Shown: positions 52,801 through 61,097 of the stretch, piece after piece
How the letters are laid out: every line of letters begins with the position of its first letter
Numbering within the stretch: position 1 is the stretch's first letter
Assembly (NCBI RefSeq): GCF_963676325.1
Contig: NZ_OY781099.1
Location: 4,182,563-4,246,562, forward strand
Direction of reading: 5' to 3'
DNA from: an uncultured Bacteroides sp.
GTDB lineage: Bacteria; Bacteroidota; Bacteroidia; Bacteroidales; Bacteroidaceae
Length of the DNA: 64,000 nt
Notes under the pieces: model-generated
What the model was told of the DNA's origin: nothing
Seen by the model: only the letters and a program-made list of their open reading frames with translations
The model's database searches: none
Translations under genes and position numbers: made by a program

Positions 52801-54120
52801 CAGGGGCGACGCATTAAAAATTTTGCGCCAATAAAAGTTCACAGAGGAACCCTTGATCCCATCCGGCTGCTTTTCTTTTTCCTTTAATGCTGCCTTTTCT
52901 TGGACTTTTCTTTAGTATCATAAGTGCTATCTTATTCATTAATGAAAAGTTCTGGGCAGCATTTCCTGTTTTTCTTCCGGCGTCTTCTCCAAAGGAAACA
53001 TCTAACTGCCAGTGCAAATTGTTTTCCACAGACCAGTGCGCTCGTACTGCTTCTGCTATTTTCTGAGGCTCTAAACCTAAGGAAGTTATATAATATCTCT
53101 TTTCTAAAGATATCTCCCCTGTCTTAATGATTGTTCTTTCTGAAGTAACTCTTACTATTGATTTTATTCCTTTCCACTCTTTAAAAAACACCTCAAATCC
53201 TTCATGATTGTATACAAAGCATTCCCTGATTTCTTTGCGTCCATGTCCTGTTTCCTCCGTCCGGTATTTGGCATGTTGAGTTTCACTATATGCTATATTT
53301 TTATCACTCTCATTTCTGTCCAACTCTTCAAACCATGCCCGTAAATCGACATACAGTTTTCTTTGGTTGTTTTTTACATGAAGAACATAGTCTGCTTCTT
53401 TATCGATAATCTTTTTGGCTATTGCCTTTTGACATCCCATGGCATCAATCGTCACTATGCAGTTCTGTAGATCAAGAGCGCTAAGGAGTTCAGGAATAGC
53501 CGTAATCTCGTTGCTTTTCCTATTTACCTTGACCTGTCCTAAGGTTACCCCATTAGCTGCTGCCCAGGCACTTACCATATGAAGTTTAAAACGAGATTCT
53601 CCTTCTGGATTGGAGCGGGTGCATTTGCTGGCACCCCGTATGGTTTTTCCATCAATGGCCACAACTCCTTCATATTTTTCACAAATTTCAGACATCCAAT
53701 AACGGAAAACACGTTCAAAATAATCGGGTGAAAGACTACTAAAAAAGCGATTAAAGGTATCATGTGAGGGAACATTCCTGAAAGAAGAAATACGTTCAGC
53801 AAAGAAATCTTTCCTGGAGTTACCAAACTCTTCTATCTCATTCCAAGAATCAGCACCACAAAGAACTGCAGCCATGGCAATATATACTATCGATTCTACT
53901 GAATGTTCCTTTTTTCTGTCAATACGAGTATCGTTGATTTGTTTACAAAGACTAATTATGCTCATTTTTCTACTAATTTATGTTTCTAATTTCTTTATAA
54001 AGATAATAAATATAATTAACTTAGAAAAATGTTTAAAGCTTTAATATTAATAATATAACATGCATTTATTAGGTAATATATATAATCATTTTAAGTAATT
54101 ATTATAATGCGTTTGCCCTG
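52801..54120 (-). mobile_element. ISAs1-family insertion sequence, complete
   Basis: 1320 bp bounded by imperfect inverted repeats (CAGGGGCGACGCATTA at 52801-52816 and CAGGGCAAACGCATTA, minus strand of 54105-54120; 13 of 16 match) and by an exact 10-bp target duplication. A single intact transposase gene fills most of it. The perfect duplication and intact gene suggest a recent insertion. Confidence 0.93.
52814..53965 (-). CDS. ISAs1-family DDE transposase
   Basis: 383 residues, the usual length. The DDE residues are visible in VAIDGKTIRGA, then TIDAMGCQKAIAKKII and HWSVENNLHWQLDVSFGED. N-terminal part (DTRIDRKKEHSVESIVYIAM) and C-terminal NKIALMILKK match the family. The stop codon falls inside the left inverted repeat. 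It is full-length and probably active. Confidence 0.95.
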   Translation of the reverse strand: MSIISLCKQINDTRIDRKKEHSVESIVYIAMAAVLCGADSWNEIEEFGNSRKDFFAERISSFRNVPSHDTFNRFFSSLSPDYFERVFRYWMSEICEKYEGVVAIDGKTIRGASKCTRSNPEGESRFKLHMVSAWAAANGVTLGQVKVNRKSNEITAIPELLSALDLQNCIVTIDAMGCQKAIAKKIIDKEADYVLHVKNNQRKLYVDLRAWFEELDRNESDKNIAYSETQHAKYRTEETGHGRKEIRECFVYNHEGFEVFFKEWKGIKSIVRVTSERTIIKTGEISLEKRYYITSLGLEPQKIAEAVRAHWSVENNLHWQLDVSFGEDAGRKTGNAAQNFSLMNKIALMILKKSPRKGSIKGKRKAAGWDQGFLCELLLAQNF

Positions 54121-54130
54121 TTATAAAGAA
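54121..54130. repeat. Right target-site duplication of the IS
   Basis: TTATAAAGAA follows the right end of the element and is identical to the left copy. Confidence 0.9.
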
Positions 54131-54146
54131 GTAGTTACAAAAAACA

Positions 54147-54196
54147 TGTACATGTTTGCTTCTAAACATGTACAAGATTGGATTCAAACATGTACA
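54147..54196. repeat. Phased palindrome array C (three TGTACA units, 22-bp period)
   Basis: TGTACA begins at 54147, 54169 and 54191, 22 bp apart. The extended unit AAACATGTACATGTTT is nearly complete in the first and third copies and decayed on one side in the second (AAACATGTACAAGA). It lies between the IS and the M20 peptidase gene, 115 bp upstream of the TATATTTG element. It shares the TGTACA centre and period with array A but has different flanks. Confidence 0.85.
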
Positions 54197-54310
54197 TGTT
54201 TGGAAAAAGGCAACCTTTTGTTTTTACTAATCTACGGCCAGTGAGATACTAATTTATGCTTTGAGAATCTTAAACTGACGAAAACATTCATACAAATAAT
54301 TAATTATACG

Positions 54311-54318
54311 TATATTTG
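54311..54318 (+). promoter_or_regulatory. Probable -7 element for the M20 peptidase gene
   Basis: TATATTTG matches TAnnTTTG, 22 bp before ATG 54340. No TTTG lies at the expected upstream site. It argues for the ATG at 54340 rather than the TTG at 54316. Confidence 0.4.
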
Positions 54319-54339
54319 TGTTTCAAAAAGCTAAAATTA

Positions 54340-55401
54340 ATGAATACAGATTATCTTTTATCTGAAGCAGTGGGTTTGCTAAAATCACTGATAAGTATCT
54401 CTTCTTTCAGCAGAGAAGAGGAAGCAGCCGCTGATTATCTTCAGAATTACATAGAATCCATCGGCATTGAGACACGAAGAAAAGGGAATAATGTTATTTG
54501 CGTGGCTCCGATGTTCGATTTGAAGAAGCCTACCATTTTACTGAATTCGCACATTGATACGGTGAAGCCGGTGAACGGATGGCGAAAAGATCCCTTTTCA
54601 CCGACGGAAGAGAACGGAAAATTATACGGATTGGGTAGCAATGACGCAGGGGCAAGTCTGGTTACACTGTTTCAGGTGTATCAGGAATTGTCTAAAACAG
54701 AACAAAGCTACAACCTGATTTTTCTGGCTTCCTGCGAAGAGGAGGTTTCGGGAAAAGGGGGAATAGAGAGTGTACTCTCCGAACTTCCGCCCATTACGTT
54801 GGGTATTGTTGGCGAACCGACCGAAATGCAGCCTGCAATTGCCGAGAAGGGATTAATGGTACTGGATGTTACCAGTATCGGTAAAGCCGGACATGCGGCC
54901 CGTAACGAGGGAGTAAATGCCATCTACAGGGCTTTGGATGATATCAATTGGTTCAAGGACTTTAAGTTTGAGAAAGAATCGTCTATGCTGGGCCCTGTAA
55001 AGATGAGTGTCACTCAGATAAATGCCGGAACGCAGCACAATGTGATTCCCGACAGATGTTCTTTTGTGGTGGATATTCGCAGCAACGAACTTTATTCTAA
55101 CGAAGAGATCTTTGCTGTCATTAAGAAGAACATAAAAAGTGAGGCAAAAGCCCGCTCCTTCCGTCTGAATTCATCGCGGATTGCAGAAGACCATCCTTTC
55201 ATTAAACGTGCCGTTAAAATGGGAAGAAATCCTTTCGGATCTCCGACTCTTTCAGATCAGGCACTGATGCCTTTTCCAAGCGTAAAGATTGGTCCGGGAA
55301 AATCATCACGTTCACATACTGCCGACGAATATATCATGGCCAGTGAGATAGAGGAAGCCATTGAACTTTACCTGAAACTGCTCGACGGACTCAAAATATA
55401 A
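54340..55401 (+). CDS. M20-family deacylase (ArgE/DapE-like)
   Basis: 353 residues. Zinc-binding motifs are visible: NSHIDTV (His), GLGSNDAGAS (bridging Asp), ASCEEEVSG (Glu pair), GEPTEMQPAIAEKG and a final SRSHTADEYI with the last His. A dimerisation insert lies between about 170 and 270. It may remove acyl groups from ornithine or citrulline in arginine synthesis, which uses succinylated intermediates in Bacteroides; no other arg gene is near, so the substrate is uncertain. The GNAT-like gene follows 5 bp later. Confidence 0.85.
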   Translation: MNTDYLLSEAVGLLKSLISISSFSREEEAAADYLQNYIESIGIETRRKGNNVICVAPMFDLKKPTILLNSHIDTVKPVNGWRKDPFSPTEENGKLYGLGSNDAGASLVTLFQVYQELSKTEQSYNLIFLASCEEEVSGKGGIESVLSELPPITLGIVGEPTEMQPAIAEKGLMVLDVTSIGKAGHAARNEGVNAIYRALDDINWFKDFKFEKESSMLGPVKMSVTQINAGTQHNVIPDRCSFVVDIRSNELYSNEEIFAVIKKNIKSEAKARSFRLNSSRIAEDHPFIKRAVKMGRNPFGSPTLSDQALMPFPSVKIGPGKSSRSHTADEYIMASEIEEAIELYLKLLDGLKI

Positions 55402-55406
55402 CAAGA

Positions 55407-56363
55407 ATGACTGCCAAGGAACAATACAGGGAGCTATGCAAAGAGGAAAACACAATTCCTCTTTTCTGCCAGGACTGGTGGATGGACGCTGTATGTTTTG
55501 ATGAATGGGATGTTCTTTTGACCGATGAAAAGGGGGAAATTGTTGGAGCCTTGCCCTATCATCTGAGAAAGAAACTGGGATTTTGCTGTGTACTTCAACC
55601 TCAGTTGACGCAATATAATGGAATCTGGATTAAACGTAAACCTGCTGCCACAGACAATGAACGTTTGTCTTTCGAAAAGAAAATATTCAATGAACTGATT
55701 GAACAGCTGGAGAATTTAAGGCTTTCATTTTATCAGCAGTGTTTCCACCTGAGCATCACCAACTGGCTCCCGTTTTACTGGCGGGGTTACAGGCAAACTA
55801 CACGATACACGTATGTAATAAGCAGCATCGGTAATCCGGAAAAGGTTTTCAGCCGGTTTAGTCCTGCCAAGCAAAGACAGATAAGGAAGTGTGAAGATAA
55901 GCTGCATCTCTCTCTTGATATGAGACCAGACGAGTTCTACAGCCATCATAAGCAATCGCTGAAAGAACGTGGCGAGGAGATTAGTTATTCTTATGAGCTT
56001 TTTCAGCGCATTTACAAAGCAACTCAAAACAAGAATGCGGGGCAGCTCTTTGCCATTAAAGATGACGAAGGCGAAATACATGCTTGTTTATTTGTGGTGT
56101 GGGACAAAGCATCGGCCTATACTCTGCTGTACTCCATACCACAAAAGCACGCCTCTTCAGGAGCTTCCACATTGGTGATATGGGAAGCAATAAAATTCCT
56201 TGTAAACAAAACCAGGAGCTTCGATTTTGAAGGAAGCATGGTTGAAGGGATTGAGAACTCTTACCGACAGTTTGCAACAACACAGAAGCCTTATTTCCTT
56301 ATTGAGAAATATTATTCAAGGTTGTTCAGGCTACTTTTTTCTATTTATAAAGAACGAAGCTGA
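55407..56363 (+). CDS. GNAT-like (FemAB/BioF2-type) acyltransferase-like protein
   Basis: 318 residues, cytoplasmic. The pattern fits the acetyltransferase_6 / BioF2-like group: an N-terminal half with WDVLLTDEKGEIVGALPYHLR and a C-terminal half with FAIKDDEGEIHACLFVVWD, IPQKHASSGASTLVIWEAIK and FDFEGSMVEGIENSYRQF. The substrate is unknown; relatives act on polysaccharides or peptidoglycan precursors. Its 3' end overlaps the convergent GT4 gene by 19 bp, an arrangement seldom tolerated unless both ends are functional. Confidence 0.75.
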   Translation: MTAKEQYRELCKEENTIPLFCQDWWMDAVCFDEWDVLLTDEKGEIVGALPYHLRKKLGFCCVLQPQLTQYNGIWIKRKPAATDNERLSFEKKIFNELIEQLENLRLSFYQQCFHLSITNWLPFYWRGYRQTTRYTYVISSIGNPEKVFSRFSPAKQRQIRKCEDKLHLSLDMRPDEFYSHHKQSLKERGEEISYSYELFQRIYKATQNKNAGQLFAIKDDEGEIHACLFVVWDKASAYTLLYSIPQKHASSGASTLVIWEAIKFLVNKTRSFDFEGSMVEGIENSYRQFATTQKPYFLIEKYYSRLFRLLFSIYKERS

Positions 56364-57535
56364 AGCACGCTTTCATAAATAGATATAAGACTTTCTGTCA
56401 CTACATCCGGTCCGGCTACTGAAGCCGCATGAGCAGAAATAGCTTTCGAATCAAATTTATCACGGTTAGTAATCATCTTCACCATGGCAATTGCTAAAGC
56501 CTGCACATATTCTACTGGCACCCGGTATCCTTCATTTTGTGAAACAACAGCCTCTGGCACAACTTCGGTGCAGACAACAGGCAATCCGGTACTGATGGCT
56601 TCGAGAACTGAAATGGACTGAGATTCTACTCTGCTGGATATTACAAAAGCATCGGCACCTTGTAATTCTTTAAGTACTCCGTCCGGCTCCTGCCATCCGG
56701 TAAAACTAATCTTATCTTTATGCCTGCATTGAGACAATATCTCCTGAAAGCCTTCCTGTCCGAAGTTCTCTCCAACTATTCGCAGACAAACATTCTTCAT
56801 TTTATCACAAACCAGATCGAATGCCGGAAGAAGAATATCATATCCTTTCTCTTCGCAATATCCGTTCACGGTGACAAAAGTAAAGTTCTCTCTGGGCTCA
56901 CGGGGCAGATAATGAAAAAAAGATGTATCCAGTATATTAGATATTGTTTTTATGGGAACATCGTTTGTAAGAAACTCCTTTATTTTGGGTATCTGTTGGT
57001 CAGAGACAGGAATAATATAGGATGAATTTGAAAATCCTTTTTTCAGGAACGGGGTATACATGGGGATAAAAGAATCTTTGGCCAGGGAAGAGCGCATGCC
57101 AAAAATGCCCCGATGTTCGGTAATCACATAAGGAATGCTGTATTTCTTCTTAATCAGATAAGCTGCATAGCCGCCCCACGTAGAACTATGAACATGAATC
57201 AGGTCGGGTTTGCCATACTTTTTGACGTATTCATCGAACAATTTGACTGTCCGCCTGCACCAGCATATTATATTTGCTTTATTCTGCCCAGGCAATCTGC
57301 GGTAGTAATTACGGTAAGTTAATATTCCATCCTCAACAGATGTAAATGATTTCCAAGGCAGGGTAAGCGCTTTTTTACCGTACTTCTTCCAAGGCAACAT
57401 AACATTGGCCAGAATATGTACTTCAACGCCTTTCTTCTTCAGAAAAATGGCCTGATCCTTGCAGAACTGTCCGCCTTCCGGAAGATACCAGGAAGGAATT
57501 TGCAGGATTCTATATGGTTTAACAGGATTGCTCAT
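56345..57535 (-). CDS. Glycosyltransferase family 4
   Basis: 396 residues of GT-B fold. The acceptor half opens with PYRILQIPSWYLPEGGQFCKDQ; the donor half carries the E-x7-E type motif in SISVLEAISTGLPVVCTE, with a preceding FVISSRVES. It should add a sugar to a surface glycan. The gene is the visible end of the dut operon, overlapping the flippase gene by 17 bp. Confidence 0.88.
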   Translation of the reverse strand: MSNPVKPYRILQIPSWYLPEGGQFCKDQAIFLKKKGVEVHILANVMLPWKKYGKKALTLPWKSFTSVEDGILTYRNYYRRLPGQNKANIICWCRRTVKLFDEYVKKYGKPDLIHVHSSTWGGYAAYLIKKKYSIPYVITEHRGIFGMRSSLAKDSFIPMYTPFLKKGFSNSSYIIPVSDQQIPKIKEFLTNDVPIKTISNILDTSFFHYLPREPRENFTFVTVNGYCEEKGYDILLPAFDLVCDKMKNVCLRIVGENFGQEGFQEILSQCRHKDKISFTGWQEPDGVLKELQGADAFVISSRVESQSISVLEAISTGLPVVCTEVVPEAVVSQNEGYRVPVEYVQALAIAMVKMITNRDKFDSKAISAHAASVAGPDVVTESLISIYESVLQLRSL

Positions 57536-58784
57536 ACTTTTTAACTAACAATAGATACCAGATTAATTGTGCGGCTACTACTATGGTGGAGACTAAACTA
57601 AACAAAATAATAGCCCAAACAAAACTATTTAAATAGATGCCTGTACACAAAGCTATGAAGCGAAGTGCAATCAATAGAATTTCCAGGATAAGGGCCATGC
57701 GTTGCTTACCAAATATGGAGGGCATGGACGACAAAGAAGCTGCAAACAGGGCAAAGAAGAACCAGGGCATCAGAATCTGAATGTAGAAAGCCGATTGTTC
57801 CCACCGCTCTCCTAATACGTACTTAATAATGACAGGAACAAGAAAATAGATAAGAATAAAAAGCGGCAGCATAACAAGGAATACTTTTCTGAGAGACTGG
57901 AAAAGGTTGGCCCATATTGACTCTTGCTTATTTACCTTTTCTGCTATTTTTTGCGAGATAACCTGATCAAGGGAATTGCTTAAAAGGTTTATTGGCCTGA
58001 AACCAATTGTTATTCCCATAGAGAAAAGACCAATTTCCGCCATTCCGAAATAGCCCGACAAAAGCAATATAGGCAGGTTACTGGCCAGCATATTAACAAA
58101 TGAGTGAGGCAATGTATATTGAGGGAATTTGCGATGTTGAGACGCCACGGATAAGATATTGCTTTTATTGAAATGGAATAAGCCTTTCCATGTTTCTTTA
58201 CGGGTAAAACAGGATAAAATAGCAAAAAGATGGCTGAGGAAGTTGGCCCAGATTAATCCTGTTAGTCCAGCTTTCAGGAATCCCAAACCCACCTTTAATC
58301 CACTGTTAGTGATTCCCTGCCCCAGACAGTATCTTGCTGTGAGTGAAAAGCGATTATTATAATTAAACCAGAAGGTGGAAGCCTGTGCAAAAGCAACAAC
58401 AAAAACAAAGAAAGGAAGGTAATAGACAACATCTTTCAGACTTTCATAATGCAGTGTTTTCAGTATGGAAGGTGCTCCTAACAGCAACAAAACTAAAAGG
58501 GAGAAAGAAAAAACGGTGTTAATCAAAAAACACAAGTTAAACGTATCAGCTGCCCGTTGCTTCTCCTTTGCCAATATTATTGCGAATTCGTACTTCCCGT
58601 TGGCTACAACAGATAAAATTCCTTCTATACCAAGAAACAGTGATAAAATGCCTAGTTCTTCCGGTGAATAAAGACGAGCTATTACCGGTAAGACAACAAA
58701 CGCAATCCCTTGTGAGATTGCGTTTGCCGAAAGCAGAGTCACACTGTTTCTTACTAACTCTTTCATTATGTCCTTATCTGCCAA
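57519..58784 (-). CDS. Polysaccharide flippase (Wzx/MOP superfamily)
   Basis: 421 residues, about 12 membrane helices, with the N-terminal LLSANAISQGIAFVVLPVIARLYSPEELGI typical of oligosaccharide flippases. It would move undecaprenyl-linked glycan across the inner membrane. It overlaps the EnvC gene by 11 bp upstream and the GT4 gene by 17 bp downstream. No Wzy polymerase gene is in the window. Confidence 0.85.
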   Translation of the reverse strand: MADKDIMKELVRNSVTLLSANAISQGIAFVVLPVIARLYSPEELGILSLFLGIEGILSVVANGKYEFAIILAKEKQRAADTFNLCFLINTVFSFSLLVLLLLGAPSILKTLHYESLKDVVYYLPFFVFVVAFAQASTFWFNYNNRFSLTARYCLGQGITNSGLKVGLGFLKAGLTGLIWANFLSHLFAILSCFTRKETWKGLFHFNKSNILSVASQHRKFPQYTLPHSFVNMLASNLPILLLSGYFGMAEIGLFSMGITIGFRPINLLSNSLDQVISQKIAEKVNKQESIWANLFQSLRKVFLVMLPLFILIYFLVPVIIKYVLGERWEQSAFYIQILMPWFFFALFAASLSSMPSIFGKQRMALILEILLIALRFIALCTGIYLNSFVWAIILFSLVSTIVVAAQLIWYLLLVKKYEQSC

Positions 58785-60237
58785 TCCATGCTTCAGGATT
58801 TAATTTTGATGTCTCTTTACGTAACTGGAAATGCAGGATAGTGCGGTTTCCATCTGAAGGATCAGAGTATACACGTCCTATTGTCTGTCGGGTACTAACC
58901 TTCTGTCCCTTACTTACAGAGGCTGAAGAAAGGTTGCAATAAACAGAAATATAGTTTCCGTGACGAATAATTATGTTTACCAATCCGTTTACCTGGAAGA
59001 CAACAGCCACCTCACCGTTAAAGATGGAACGAGCCTGTGCTCCGGGTTGTCCCTGGATGTCGATTCCCTTATTGTCCAGTTTCACGTTTTTCAGTCCATC
59101 AACAGCATACTGTCCGTAATGGCTCACAATAAGATGCGGGCCCGAAATAGGCGATGGAAGAGAACCTCTGTTGCGCTCAAAGTTATCTGAAAGTTGTCTG
59201 TCAGAGCTATCTATTGAATAAACCGGTGCAGGAGCTGCTTTTTCACTCTTTCTGGTTTCAGTTCTTTCTGTTCTTTCAACTTTTGCTGCTTTTACTGTCC
59301 TTTCTGTTTTCTCCACTTTAGGAACGTTAGCAGTCCGGCTACTCTTTTCTGTTTTTTCCGACTTACTTTCTGCAGCAGCTTTTTCTCGCCTTGCCTCTTC
59401 TGCAGCTTCTGCCTTTCTGCGTGCTGAAGCAGCGGCTTCAGCTTTACGACGGGCGGCTTCGGCTGCTGCTGCTTCCTTGCGGGCTCTCTCAGCAGCGCGT
59501 TTACGGGCTTTTTCTATTTCAATATTGATCAACCGGTCAATCTGTGCATTCAGTTGATTGGCTTCTCTTCTATGCTTGGCAATCTCCGACTGCAAACCTT
59601 TCTGTTTTTTCTGCAGACCGGAAACTATCGTTTTCTTTTCCTGTTCCTGTAATTCAAGCTTTTGCTTTTCTCTTTGTCCCTCAGTAAGCAGGTTTTCCTT
59701 AGCAGTCTTCACCTCTTCCATTTCAGACTTCTTTCTGCCTATCTGTGCTTGTCTTTTAAGGATTTCCTCTCCTTGTATGCGTTGATAGGTTCCATACTCT
59801 TTTACATAACGAAGACGGCGATAAGTCTGGCTTAATGAATTTGACGAAAGAATGAACATCAGCTTTTCTTCAACAGATTTATTCTTATAGAGATATTTCA
59901 CCGAAGATTCATATTTCTTTTTCTTATCGAGTAAATCAAGTTCCAGGTTGCGCAATTGCTGAGAAAGAGATCCTACTTCCTGATCAATAGTCTGCACATC
60001 GTTTCCAATAACCGTAATGTATCTTTTTCTATCTTCAATCTGGCCGGTAAGGGTATTTAACCCTCGTAGCTGACTGCCCACATCTTTCTTTGTTGATTTA
60101 AGAAGAGACTCTTTTTTAGATATCTCTTTTTGAATAAAGCCACGTTTATTCTGAAGATCTTTTATTTTTCTGTTTGTCTGGGCAGAAAAAGTTGTTGCTA
60201 CCAGGACGCTTATCAATAAGAGTAAGAAACGTTTCAT
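58774..60237 (-). CDS. EnvC-like murein hydrolase activator (degenerate LytM)
   Basis: 487 residues: signal peptide (ending TFSAQ), a long coiled coil (about 20-240, two parts), a low-complexity Ala/Lys/Arg/Glu linker (about 240-345) and a LytM domain (about 355-487). The LytM zinc residues are mostly lost: the HxxxD site reads NKGIDI, and the final HxH reads LHFQL. That pattern marks EnvC-type regulators of amidases and not enzymes. It starts with a 4-bp overlap (ATGA) with the DUF4292 gene. Confidence 0.85.
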   Translation of the reverse strand: MKRFLLLLISVLVATTFSAQTNRKIKDLQNKRGFIQKEISKKESLLKSTKKDVGSQLRGLNTLTGQIEDRKRYITVIGNDVQTIDQEVGSLSQQLRNLELDLLDKKKKYESSVKYLYKNKSVEEKLMFILSSNSLSQTYRRLRYVKEYGTYQRIQGEEILKRQAQIGRKKSEMEEVKTAKENLLTEGQREKQKLELQEQEKKTIVSGLQKKQKGLQSEIAKHRREANQLNAQIDRLINIEIEKARKRAAERARKEAAAAEAARRKAEAAASARRKAEAAEEARREKAAAESKSEKTEKSSRTANVPKVEKTERTVKAAKVERTERTETRKSEKAAPAPVYSIDSSDRQLSDNFERNRGSLPSPISGPHLIVSHYGQYAVDGLKNVKLDNKGIDIQGQPGAQARSIFNGEVAVVFQVNGLVNIIIRHGNYISVYCNLSSASVSKGQKVSTRQTIGRVYSDPSDGNRTILHFQLRKETSKLNPEAWIGR

Positions 60238-61097
60238 AATCCTAATAGCACTTTTAATAGTTCGTTAAAATCCATCTTTTTATATTTTGCCGAGACATTT
60301 GTGGGAGATTCCCAATCTCCATTCTCGGTTAGTTTGGAAAGGTCTATCTCTGCAGAAAATGGTTTCTTTCCTCCTTCGAAAGAGATATCCATTCTGGATG
60401 GAAAGCTTTTTGAGCCAAATGGCTGGAATTCGGTATATTTCCAGTTTAGCTGATAAGGGGCTGCCAGCGTTGAAATGGAGCTTTCCAAAAGCTGTCCCGT
60501 ATTTGGAGTGGCAGAAAAACTATAAACAAAGTCTTTCGCTTTTTTCTTTATTTCCATCGTTTTATTGTCGGCACTGGAATGAACTGTGAACTGAGACAGC
60601 AATTTGTTGTTCAGCTCCTTATTGCCCGGCAAAAAGAGCGCATTGGTGAAAAGAGCCTGCAGGGTGTAAAAATCCATATCCGTATTTGCCATTGCAGACA
60701 GTTCGGAAATTGGTTCTTCTACATATTGTTTATTGATTCGATCTATAATCAGCACCTTTGTGGGGGTAAACTCTACTCTTCCGGCTTCAATACCCAGAAA
60801 AGGAACAATAGACAACTGAATTACTTCATTTTTCTTCATACGGAATGTGCCATTGACAGAGATATCTTTCCCATTGGAATTGACCGTCAACTTCATCTTT
60901 GAAGAAAAATTAGTTACCACAGGAGTATTATTAGCCACACTTCCCAGATAGTCGAGGTTCTCTGTAACCACCGGAAGGGCAGATTTGCTTATACTCTGTC
61001 CCGACTTACAGCCGGACATTATTATAGCTAAAAAAATAAAGCTGAATCCAAATGCTGCCACATGTTTGCAGCGACACATCAAAACACTATTTCTCAT
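60234..61097 (-). CDS. DUF4292 lipoprotein
   Basis: 287 residues. The lipobox ends at Cys30 (LAIIMSGC). The body is LolA/LolB-like in outline (FSSKMKLTVNSNGKDISVNG, RMKKNEVIQLSIVPFLGIEA). DUF4292 members are widespread in Bacteroidetes, function unknown; an outer-membrane lipid-handling role has been suggested by fold. It overlaps the TPR gene by 4 bp (ATGA), so is translationally coupled. Confidence 0.85.
   Translation of the reverse strand: MRNSVLMCRCKHVAAFGFSFIFLAIIMSGCKSGQSISKSALPVVTENLDYLGSVANNTPVVTNFSSKMKLTVNSNGKDISVNGTFRMKKNEVIQLSIVPFLGIEAGRVEFTPTKVLIIDRINKQYVEEPISELSAMANTDMDFYTLQALFTNALFLPGNKELNNKLLSQFTVHSSADNKTMEIKKKAKDFVYSFSATPNTGQLLESSISTLAAPYQLNWKYTEFQPFGSKSFPSRMDISFEGGKKPFSAEIDLSKLTENGDWESPTNVSAKYKKMDFNELLKVLLGL

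Noticed and set aside
58774..60237. Active M23 endopeptidase
   Set aside because: The HxxxD and HxH zinc motifs are altered, as in EnvC-type activators.
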